Below, in pieces: positions 36,077 through 45,990 of a stretch of DNA of 64,000 nucleotides. The DNA is from Eutypella sp. D-1 (lineage: Eukaryota; Ascomycota; Sordariomycetes; Xylariales; Diatrypaceae): contig JAJTTP010000025.1 of the NCBI GenBank assembly GCA_023313575.1, positions 186,001 to 250,000 on the forward strand. Direction: 5' to 3'. The translations under genes and the position numbers were made by a program. Each line of letters begins with the position of its first letter. The first letter of the stretch is position 1. The notes below the pieces were generated by a model that worked only from the letters and a program-made list of their open reading frames with translations, made no database searches and was not told where the DNA came from.

Positions 36077-37924
36077 ATTGATATGTCGTGAGCAGCATCA
36101 AGACGCCGAATAACGAGAAGGACGACAGTGACAGTATGGGCGCCACGGACCCAGTTGAATAGACGAAAAGGACGGCGAGGGACAGAACTTCAACAACCCG
36201 ACTTGGGGATCGCGGGGGTCTCTCCAATATGCCGGGTTGTATTCTTAACATCAACTCCTATTACCCACCCTGGACACTACCGCAGCTCCAGCGACGATCA
36301 TCGGGTGGACCTCGATGCTAGGAACGACGGATACCACGTCCTCCGCACAGCTCAGATGAGCCCATCGTATGCACTTTCCCCAGCTTGGACATTCTCCCCG
36401 AGGCACCAATCTGAGATTTCCGCGCAATCGCCCTTCTTGCCCATACTATCAAGCTTCCAGGCTGCCCTCGCGCGGGACAGACTCGCAGCCTTGCAGGGGG
36501 GAGGTTGGGGATTGGGCTCGTCGGGGGGTGGGCCAGTCATTTTTGGTGTGGTCGCATCACATCGCTCCCCCGGTTCTGGCCTGGTCACGCTGCAACCCAT
36601 GGACGACAATCGAATGACCGCCCGTAAATCTGCGGGGTTTGTGTTTAATTAATCTTCTATTGGCACTCCACGGTCGAAAGGCCGGTAGTCAAATGATGTC
36701 ACCGTCAACCTAACACGCACTCCTTGCCCGAAAGGTAAACAAAACGGATTTATGACTTCCTATTTAAGACTTCGCGTATAACGACAGTCACTAATCTCCA
36801 CGATACCAGTTTGCGGGGTCACCGTTAGGGCATCGCATCGCACCCGCGAATTCTTAGTGCCTTTGTTGGTTCCAATGGTGTTGAAGGTGTTCGGTAATCA
36901 GGGATGCACGTATGGATGGAAATGTCGGTAAAGAACGGCTTGCAACTTGACAAGCGTGATGTGATAGACGACTCCCTGCGATGTTCACGTGCCACGAGAC
37001 ATCCGAGGATGACATGACCAACCGACCACTATCTACCAAGGGATATTGGAATTCTCTACTGGACATTAAAAGTGGCAGTCTTCAAGAGGCACCCAAGCAA
37101 ATGGCTATAGACATATAGCTCATGGAAGCTTATATGGATTAGATGGCGTTCGTCTAACATGGGCCAACCAGAATACAGTTAAATAATACTCGGCTCGCTC
37201 GCCGATGGGGCATAACCAGGGCAAAAGAGCGACTACGCATGGAATACCGTATATAAGTCCCATCCGGATTAAATTGCGAGCGGCACGGGAAGAAAAATTT
37301 CACATGCTTCGTCGAGTTCGGCAGCGCTAAGACCACGCCTCCTCCGGGTCCCCTGGGTCCTCGGGTACCAAGCTCGCCAGCTCCGCGACGGCGCGATTGA
37401 AAAAGCTTGACATCGAGCTTGAATGACTGACATATCGTTCGGGCGCTTGGCTCCCGACTAGGGATAGGCCGCCGTGGGCTCATGGCACTGCCGCCCCATA
37501 CGGGAATATCGCCGAGCAAGTTGGGGAAACTGGGGTAGGATGGAGACGGTCAGGGGTCAAAAGTAGACTTACCCATCTGAGATCATCGGGTGGGGACGCT
37601 AATAAGGCTAACGATCGTCAGTAAATAGTTCCATTTAGCATTGTGCCCCCGGAGTTTCCCCAATCCATCGATCACAATCTTGGTGTGGAGTAGCAAACTG
37701 GTAAGCTGGGCATTATAGAGAAGCGATGGAGGAGGAGGAGGCCATGGAGATGCGAGGTATTGTCCATATGACTGCCCGTATTCTTGAACCTCGCACCCCG
37801 CCTGCCGTATCGTTTGAGACCTTTCCCTTCGAGTTGAGCTGAGCCAGTGCTTCAAGTCGAACGAGAAAGAGGACAGACTCCTTGGGAAAGCTTCACCAAC
37901 TGTTGCTGTGGTCAGACCGTCATA
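36077..37924. other. 1.85-kb divergent intergenic region
   Basis: The spacer between the divergent DUF3712-type and 19-residue-repeat genes. The open frame 36128-36652 (+) has no family features and was not called. No clear TATA box or repeat cluster is seen. Confidence 0.5.
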
Positions 37925-40469
37925 ATGTTGTTCTCCAAGCTGCTCATCGCCGCTCTGGCGCCTGTCAGCCTTCTTGCGGACAGTCCACCGGCGGTGGCCT
38001 CAGAACCAGAGCTGGACCTTGATGCGCTGCTTGCAAAACACAACCTCGCGTTGGTTCCTCGGTCGGATCTCACAGAAGTCCTGACCGAGCTCAATGGGCT
38101 ACTCAAGAAGAACCACATCCAGCAACGCAATGCACCTCTATATCCCCGGCAAAGCAATAATACCGGCGGTTCAGGGTCAGGTCCTGATAACTCGGACTCT
38201 GATAAATCACAGCCCGGGGGTTCTGGCTCTGGGCAGAGTAATGGGCAGAATAACGGACAGAATGGCCTCGACCTTGACCTTGGAGACATACCTGGCCTCG
38301 GCGATCTGGGCAAGGCTATCGAGAGTCTGACCAAGCTTATCACTCAGTTTGGCGACCTTGGTGGTTACCTCGACGCACTCCAAGGACTGCTGAGCGACGA
38401 CTTCCTAAAGGCTCTGCATGATGCTATGATTTTCCTCGCCGCGACACTTAGGCCACCAATTCCCAACATAACGAGAAACATTCTGACGAAGACGGAGCCA
38501 TTAATTGAATTGGTTGCGTCCTTGGATTTGAAAGGTATCATCGGCGAAATCGAGGACATCGACCTCAAGGGCATACTGAACGCACTGTCGCCGCTATTGA
38601 AGCCCGATTCCATCAAGAACCTCGTGACTCTGTTGGACAATGCCGGCTCACTCCTAACCAAGGAGACTGTCGACGCCCTGAAGTCGCTGCTTACCAGCGC
38701 ACAGCCTCTTATCGACAGTCTCAAGGATCTAGAGCTTAAACCCATACTCGATGCCCTCTCACCACTGCTGAAGCCAGAGTCTATCAAGGGTCTTGTGAAC
38801 CTGCTGAACAACGCTGGCGCCCTTCTGACTGCGGATACGGTTAAGACGCTCAAGTCTCTTCTTTCCAGCGCGCAGCCATTGATCGACAGCCTGAAGGACA
38901 TCGACTTGCAAGGTCTGCTTGACCAGATCTCACCAATCCTCAAGGAGCTTAGCGACCTTAACATCAAGGACCTATTCGACGCCGTTAAGCCTCTCTTGTC
39001 ACCGGAGTCTATCAAGGGTATTCAGGGCTTACTAGGCAATGCTGAAGACCTCCTGACCAAGAACTTCGTGGATGAAACCAAGTCGCTAATTCACGCAACC
39101 GGGCCCCTGCTTGACAAGGTAGGCAAGATCGATCTGGACGGCCTTCTAGACCAGATCACGCCTCTGCTTAACAAGCTTAGCAAGCTCGATCTCGCAGGCC
39201 TGATTGATAAGGTCTCGCCGCTACTCGACAGCCTTAGCGAAATCGACATCAAGGGCCTGCTATCTAAGGTCTCGCCGTTGCTTGATACTATCAGCAAGAT
39301 TGACGTGAAGGGCATACTTGCGTCTATCGAGCCGCTGTTGACGGCTGAGTCAATAAAGGGCATTCTAGGACTCCTGGATAATGCCGAGGACTTGTTGACG
39401 CCTAAGTTCGTCAACCAGACACACACAGTCGTTGGCGGCGCTGTTCCCTTGATATCGGCCGTTGGCGGTCTCGACTTGCAAGGTCTCCTTGACAAGGTGA
39501 AACCACTCCTAGACTCCCTCAGCAAGGTCGACGTGCAAGGCCTACTTGACAAGGCGAAGCCATTACTGGATTCTCTCAGCAAGGTCGACATAAACAGCCT
39601 CCTCGAGAAAGTGAAGCCCCTCCTGGACTCACTAAGCAAGATCGACATAGACGGCCTCCTCGATCAAGTCCAGCCTATTCTGAGTAATCTGGGAAAGATC
39701 GACCTCGCAGGTCTCTTGGACAAGGTGCGGCCTCTCCTGAACTCCCTAAGCAAGATCGACGTTGAGGGTCTCCTGGATCAGATCAAACCCATCTTGAACT
39801 CGGTGGGCGAGATCGACTTCGCTGGCCTGATCAAGAAGATCACTCCCATCCTGAATGAGGTCGGCGACATCGACCTCGCGGGCATCTTCAAGGCGCTCTC
39901 GCCACTCTTGACGCCTCAGTCGATTACTGGCATCACAGGTCTGGTCGGCAACGCGGAGAAGCTGCTAACCAACGACTTCGTCAACGACACACACACCATA
40001 ATCAACGGCACGGCGCCGCTGGTGGGCGCGCTCGGGGCAATCGACATCGGCGGCCTCATGGACAAGGTCGAGCCGCTGCTCGATTCGCTGAGCGAAGTCG
40101 ACCTGGGCGGCATCAAGGACAGCGTCGGACCTGTCCTAAAGACGCTCGGCAAGATCGATATCAAGGGCATCATCAACGAGGTGGTGCCTTTGATCACGCC
40201 GGATGCTGTAAAGGGCGTCTTCGAGCTCTTGGGCAACGCCGAGGACCTCCTAACGGATCAATTCGTGTCGCAGACCACGGAACTGATTGGCGATGCGACA
40301 CCGGTAAGTTCTCCCTCCTCCTATTACGTTTCCTTCCCTCCATTCGTGGCTCCTGCGCGGCTCTTTTGTGGAAAACGCGATTGCTGACCTTTCTCTCCTC
40401 GCGGCTTAGATCCTGGCGACGGTCTCCGACTTCATCAATGCCATCTTGCAATCGTTGCTCGAGGGCTGA
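37925..40469 (+). CDS. Secreted protein of 31 tandem 19-residue amphipathic repeats
   Basis: Two exons (37925-40303, 40410-40469) join to 812 residues. The first ATG starts a signal peptide (MLFSKLLIAALAPVSLLADS), so the protein enters the secretory pathway. A pro-like segment ends near YPRQSNNTGG and a Gly/Ser/Asn/Gln linker follows (about 80-118). From residue 211 to the end run 31 repeats of exactly 19 residues with no insertion or deletion. Consensus A is KIDLxGLLDKVxPLLDSLS. Class B is IKGIxGLLxNAEDLLTxxF and class C is VxxTxxxIxxAxPLLxxVG. B is always followed by C, and BC always follows an A ending in P-(E/D/Q)-S, AES or PDA. Leu/Ile spacing and a near-invariant Pro at position 13 suggest an alpha solenoid or lipid-binding amphipathic helices. 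I do not know a named family. Confidence 0.88.
38555..40303 (+). repeat. Array of 57-bp (19-codon) coding repeats
   Basis: Unit 1 starts at codon 211 (38555). Unit 31 starts at 40265, exactly 30 x 57 bases later, so the phase is never lost. The DNA has diverged much more than the protein, with synonymous differences in most units. This argues for old duplication with selection, not recent expansion. The last unit is interrupted by the intron. Confidence 0.92.
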
Positions 40470-42522
40470 GTTGGTCTCGTGAATGTGTGGGATGGCGCAT
40501 GTGGTGGGATCTGGGGAAAGTTACGGATATGATACCAAAGGCTTTATGTGCTTAATGAATAATCTGAATGCTAATGAAATGACATATGAAATGTACGCAT
40601 CTGGTATGAACCTCCTACCTCGGTAGCATGACGATGGAATTAATGGATCTGTCATCTACCTGGATACTCGAACTAGCCATTCCGTGCCTCGGCAAGTTTC
40701 CCCCCTAAAGGTAACTAAAGACGATAGTTTAATGCTTAATTTTCCTTTCTAGTGGGGCCCATGCTACTTGGTCAATAACTTGTGCGATAAGCAACTTGAT
40801 ATACTATAATATTTCCACCAGCATTGGCTATATGAGCATGCATGTGCGCGCAGAAATGTTAGTGATGAACTCATAGGTAATAGTTATGAGGATGATGAGG
40901 TCATCCCGAAGTCGGGCCTGAATCTGGAAGAAAACACATGTGAATATCCTGTCGCGCATTAGCCCCTTCTACGGCCCCACATCGGTACACATGAAGCTAG
41001 CGCTTCCGGGGCCGTTCCGGAGCTTCATCCCGTACTCGGGATTGGGATTTTGCAGTATAGACAGATAGTGTCATTCATAAGACGATTAAAAAGTCGCACA
41101 CGTGAATACGCCTCGATAGACGCCGAAGTACCATCTTGTGATCGCGATGATTTATAACAATATCATATCTGTTGAACTCTACCAAGGTTGTTACCATTCT
41201 GCTTTGGGTTCCTCCGGTAGAAACTTCCCCCAACTCCTCATACCATACTGCCTCTCGATGCCTTCCAGAATAATAATAGCGCAGTAAACACTGCGTGTTA
41301 AGAATCATCCAACACCGCGATAGATGTTAGGGCGCAGACCGGGTTGTAGCGTCTATCAATGGGTAGGGAAGGCACGATGTGTATTCTTATCTATCTAGTT
41401 CCCCAAGGAAGTGACTACACATATTTCATACTATGACATCCCAATTACTCACCATCTGCCTTCCAAGGTAGACAGGTGATGTCTTCTAAGGTTTGTTTAC
41501 AACATTGAAGTCAAATGGCGGTGCAGGCTATAGATACTCTCTCCCTTTCCCGTTCACTTACAAATCCCCGTTCATTATCCTATCCACTTATGATACGCGA
41601 CTTTTGATAACGCTGCATTACATGCACGAAAGTTCATGAACACTCATCGTTCTGCTGAGTATTTTCGGGCTAAATTATCACTTGGACGATACGACATATT
41701 GAGAGCCGACTTTCTACTCGCAACTGATACGGATTGCCTATCCTGTTCGTTGCCGACGCCCCTTCTACCTGGGTCAACAAGTGAGATCTCTTACACCAGC
41801 ATCCGTCGGTTTTCACAGACTGCTTCCACACAACTCCATCATACGTATCTGTTTCTTTTGGCGACCACCTATTAGGTGAGTATTTTGTTCCAGTTTAGGA
41901 ATAAGAAATGCAACCCCCCCTTCTCCCGGGACTCTCGGTCGTGTCCTACTCGAAGGCGCCCCTTTGATTGAATCTCGGCTAAGAAATTCTCTGCAGGCGC
42001 CTGGGTAAACTAGCTCTAGTATAGCGATCGAGGACGCCTGGTATATTCCAGTCAACCTTAGGATATCAACGGAGAGTCTGGAAGCTTCCGAGAACGGTCG
42101 CCACGGCGTAAGTTTTGAGCACTAACTCCATAATCACTTCGCCGGTGTGCTTCCCCGCCGCTTTGGCGTGGACGACAGGTCTGGCCATCAGCTTCTGCAT
42201 AGAAGAGAAAACTCAGACTGTACCTATAATTATGAGGAGCTAGCCGTACGATGCCAAATCCTATCAAGCCAAAAGCTATTCTATATCTCAAAGGACTAGA
42301 CCTCTGTACTTTTATATCTTAGCCGGCCACTCTTGTTCTTTCTCGGTCACGTCTGACCGGTAACTGGTTGATGCAAACGCGTTTGCTTCTTTGTTTCCAT
42401 CCCACTAACTCAATACTTTCACCTTAGATATTCGAATTCTTGCCCGAAACCACGAATCTGGTTCGAGTATCTCCACTGCGGTCCCTCACCAACCGATATC
42501 TAGTACTATTTGGTGACGAAAA
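40470..42522. other. 2.05-kb intergenic region
   Basis: No gene is recognised. Open frames are short, without signal peptide or family motif. Base composition is fairly even and A+T-richer than the flanking genes. Confidence 0.5.
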
Positions 42523-42795
42523 ATGCCGCCGAAAGTTACGACGAACGGAGCCAGGAGCCCCATCTCCTCTCCAGTGAATGGCGTCACCAACGGTACCCAT
42601 CGAGACAACAGGCAGCCCGCCTCAAACAACACGGGCTCGAATAATAACACTTTGACGTTGGAGACGCTTCCTTTTGATGTGCTTTACCAAATATTCCTGC
42701 TCTGCGACGTTGGCACTTTGCGGCGTCTTGCGGAAGCCTATCCAAGGATAAGGCCATCCATAGCCTTCTATTACCAGTTGAGGTCCACACAATAG
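42523..42795 (+). CDS. Short F-box-like ORF, possibly truncated
   Basis: A 90-residue frame. After a 45-residue Ser/Asn/Thr/Gly-rich head it has LTLETLPFDVLYQIFLLCD, which fits the F-box pattern LPxDVLxxIF, then GTLRRLAEAYPRI, the second F-box helix. It stops after YYQLRSTQ with no substrate-binding domain. No convincing donor or downstream coding region was found within 1 kb. It may be an F-box-only small protein or the remnant of a larger gene. Compare the complete F-box gene at 29327. Confidence 0.5.
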   Translation: MPPKVTTNGARSPISSPVNGVTNGTHRDNRQPASNNTGSNNNTLTLETLPFDVLYQIFLLCDVGTLRRLAEAYPRIRPSIAFYYQLRSTQ

Positions 42796-43994
42796 GAGTG
42801 GTGAGGTGCGAGATGTTATTGTTTAAAGGCTCTTGAACTCTCGCGACCCGATGTTAGCTCAGTACAGTCGCGAGTCGTGATTATGGCTTCTATCAAGATA
42901 CAAAATAAATGTTAAATTAGTGTCCTATAGCCACGCCTCACCTCTTCCATCCATATCTGGTCAATAAAATTAAGTTGCTTGGAGTAGTCCATACAACACA
43001 ATTACTGATCTATCTGCTACGTGACACACTGCTTATTTAAACTTATGCATTGGCTACTTTAACAACTACCTTGATTCGTCAAGCCAATGCATTCCTAATT
43101 GCCATTACCAATAAGCGCTACCAATATGCAACAGCTAAAAGACGGAAGTTCAGAAGCCAGGCGGTCGGGGACACTTCCGCTTTTCGAACCCAAGATAAGT
43201 TAGTGTCCAATAACAGAGCTAAGCCCGATGTTTCCATTAAAAGATCAACGGCCACCGGCAGTTATCGCTTATGAGGCTGATGATGTTGATATGACGCTTC
43301 TTGTGTGGATGTCTAGCAGAGCTTCGGCAATCATATGGGAAGGAATTTTCGGGGTACAGGTTCATCCGAGGAACGGACAATAGATGATGAAGGCGGTGCG
43401 GTTTGATTGATAAGCCTGTTCACAGATAGGGGAGCCTATTGTCCCGCCGGGACGTTTCCTACAGGAAACGGCTATACCCTGTCAAGTGGGCTAGCCATGT
43501 ACCCTGTTTAAAAGTAACCATGAGAGTAACTGGGATCCTTGCCCTTGATGCCGATGTAAGCACACGAGACCAATGAGGTCGTAGATGCACTAGAGGCACA
43601 TGTGCGACCAGGAGTTCATTGAACCAGAGTCGTGGCGTCTAGACTTGACCTACACATGGATAGAAAGTAGCTACCACTCCTCAAAGAGGGGGTTTATCGT
43701 AAGATTTAGATATAGGTATATGATGTTGGTTAAGGGGAGAGACGCGCATATAACAGGACTGGACCTGCGCGCTAGTTCCAAGATGTAAGCTGACGGCATA
43801 AGTATGGTGTGGGGGACCTATAATGACCTAATACGGTTCGAGACTGGCTACCCTACAGCCCTATGGGGAGAATCCGAAAATGCGCTCTCAGGTATATGAA
43901 TCCATATATATCTATATCTCCAGATCGCCACCAGTCTATTGCACGCACCTGGTCGACTCAAGCTAACACTACCCTCAGGTCCCTAAATTTCATC
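42796..43994. other. 1.2-kb intergenic region with two adjacent hairpins
   Basis: No gene is called. Two perfect inverted repeats lie next to each other at 43441-43470 (separate entry). The open frame starting at 43863 is in frame with the dehydrogenase, but its N-terminus is not family-like, so the start at 43995 was preferred. Confidence 0.5.
43441..43470. repeat. Two adjacent perfect hairpins
   Basis: GTCCC-GCC-GGGAC (43441-43453) is directly followed by CGTTTCC-TACA-GGAAACG (43453-43470), sharing one base. Stems are 5 and 7 base pairs. Confidence 0.8.
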
Positions 43995-44863
43995 ATGTCC
44001 ACCATCGTACTAATCAGCGGCGCGAACCGGGGGCTCGGCAAGGGCCTTCTGGAGCGGTACCTAAAGCTACCAAACCACACCGTGATCGCCGCGAACCGGT
44101 ACCCGGAGCACCCAACATCAAAAGCGCTATTCGACCTCCCTAAGGCGGAGGGAAGCAGGCTGGTCGTGGTCAAGCTCGACGCGAACATCTGGGCCGACGC
44201 CGCCGCTGCCGTGCAGACGCTCGGGGCTCAGGGGATCGACCGTCTCGACATCGTGGTCGCGAATGCCGGCGTCTCCTACGCTTGGCCCACCGTCGCTGAC
44301 GTCACGCCCGAGCAGCTGGCCGGCCACATCGGGCCCAATGTTTATGGTGTCGTAGCGCTGTACCAGGCCACGCGACCGTTGCTGCGGAAGTCCACGCGAG
44401 AGCCGGTCTTCGCCCTCATGGGGAGCATGGCCGGTAGATTAAAGTAGATTCTCTCCCCCCCCCCCCCCCCCCCCCCTCCCCCCCTTTCCCCATGATTGGC
44501 ACCGTTCATCTTGAGTTGCTGGAACTGGCTGACTTAACGGTACTCACCGCACACAAAAGCTCGCAACCCCCGGTCCCGAACGCATGTTACGGCCCGTCCA
44601 AGGCGGCGGCGTCGTGGTTCAGCGTGCGCATCAACGCCGAGGAGGAGTGGCTGCACTCGGTGATCCTGGACCCGGGCCTGGTGCGCACGGACCTGGGCGA
44701 CGCGGGCGCGGCCGCCCTAGGATTCGACGAGGCCATTAGGGAAAAGGCGATGATTGGCGTCGACGAGTCGTGCGATGGTCTGATGAAGGTGCTGGCTGTG
44801 ACGACGAAGGCCGAGCATGGCGGCAAGGTGGTCCAGTGGACGGGCGAGATTGTCACTTTGTAG
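43995..44863 (+). pseudogene. Short-chain dehydrogenase/reductase, reading frame broken
   Basis: The N-terminal part (43995-44447) has the SDR NAD(P)-binding motif VLISGANRGLGKGLLER, VVANAGV and a strand ending ALMGSMAG. The C-terminal part (44554-44863) has the catalytic ACYGPSKAAASW (Y-x-x-x-K) and the helix/loop LDPGLVRTDLGDAG. Together they make a classic SDR of about 245 residues, like the small fungal NAD(P)-binding SDRs. A donor G|GTAGAT (44434) and an acceptor AAAAG (44560) enclose a poly-C-rich intron, but the two exons do not share phase. One more C in the five-C run at 44567-44571 would join them. So this is either a pseudogene by a one-base deletion or a sequencing error in a C-run. 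Function cannot be narrowed beyond a reductase. Confidence 0.6.
44456..44486. repeat. Poly-C tract within dehydrogenase intron
   Basis: A run of more than 20 C with one T interruption lies just after the putative donor site. Confidence 0.85.
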
Positions 44864-45255
44864 GGTGTGGCTCGAGGGCGCGATGGGTCCCGAGATGCAC
44901 TATATTTATGTGAAAAGGCTGTCTTGAATTATCTAAATCCTATTTTTTGGGGGGGAATCATTATTTAAACATTTATGCGCTGCATGTCTTAGCATGATTA
45001 GCCTATAGTGTATTGCAGAGGACTGAGGTATTTGTATGGAGACGGAGACGCTCCTGTCCAACACAGGAACGACCCTAACACCGTCAGTGTAGCCATGAAA
45101 TCGCGTTTGCTAATAAACCCCTTGATTCTTGCCTCATAACGATGAATCGCCTGAGCCATAAGCTCGCCCACATATGCATATGCACACCGCGCCACCTCGC
45201 CATACTAAACTCAACAAGACAAGTCAACACACAGGAACGCCCCCTGATCCACGGC
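44864..45255. other. Intergenic between convergent genes
   Basis: Spacer of 392 bases holding the 3' flanks of the dehydrogenase (+) and the secreted protein gene (-). No gene is seen. Confidence 0.5.
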
Positions 45256-45882
45256 CTACACGAACGGGATGACGATAGGATGCGTCTCGTTCCTAATCCA
45301 AGCATCGCAGGACCCGCTGCCCATGCAAATCTCCTGGAAGGAGTCGCGGTACGACCTGGCATCAATGGAGGTGGTGGGCCCACGGTGCACATCGCCGCCG
45401 TCGTCGAGGGTGTGCTCAACGACAATGCTGTAGTCCGACACGTACGCCCAGGCAGCGACGTAGAAGCTGAGGCTCGGATCCTCGCACGCGGCCGGGTGCG
45501 CAGCGTCGAGCGGCTTCTCGGGCGCGTCCGGGTCCGCGTACGAACACGGCCCGCGCTGCGCCGCGCACTTCGTCGTCGTGTCCGTCGCTGTGTCCGTGAT
45601 GGTGACTTTTTGGTCGTAGGTAAGATTGCGTCAGTACAGAGATCATTCATACCCGGCCTTGGCCCTTGGATGGTTACGGCATGGAATAGTCTGCCGTCAC
45701 AACGTACAGTCTACGGAGCAGTAAGGGTCGGAGCCGGGCCGTCCGTTCGGCGAGAATGCGTGGATGAACGGGATGTGGAAGGCCTGCTGCTGCGCCCCGG
45801 TCTCCCGACGGGCTGCGGTGGCCGCCGCCCCGGCGGGAACTGTGGTTAAACCCGCGGCGGCGAACAAGGTGAGGAGCAACAT
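45256..45882 (-). CDS. Small secreted protein with six or more cysteines
   Basis: Two exons (45882-45708, 45605-45256; 102-nt intron, donor GTACGT, acceptor AAAAAG) join to 174 residues. The first about 20 residues (MLLLTLFAAAGLTTVPAGAA) form a signal peptide. The mature part contains paired cysteines (DPYCSVDF, TTKCAAQRGPCSYADP, HPAACEDPSL, ICMGSGSCDAW), a possible N-glycosylation site (NET) and many aromatic residues. This is the plan of fungal small secreted proteins, some of which are effectors. I do not recognise a family. The acceptor is weak, but no other AG keeps the frame. A TATA box lies about 100 bases upstream. Confidence 0.65.
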
Positions 45883-45982
45883 GGTTGAAGATCGAAGGAT
45901 CGTATATTTGGTTGTCTAGTTAAGCCTGGTTCATACGCAGATCTGTTACAGAACGTGAGTCTGAAGGGCTGCGCTGCGCTGA

Positions 45983-45990
45983 CTTTATAA
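45983..45990 (-). promoter_or_regulatory. TATA box of the secreted protein gene
   Basis: TTATAAAG on the minus strand, about 100 bases before the start codon at 45882, a normal fungal distance. Confidence 0.5.

Noticed and set aside
36128..36652. 174-codon plus-strand frame in the divergent spacer
   Set aside because: No domain or signal peptide, and it overlaps the likely promoter of the DUF3712-type gene.
38365..39648. Long antisense frames opposite the 19-residue repeat gene
   Set aside because: They show the same 57-base period as shadows of the sense repeats and lack a start context or signal peptide.
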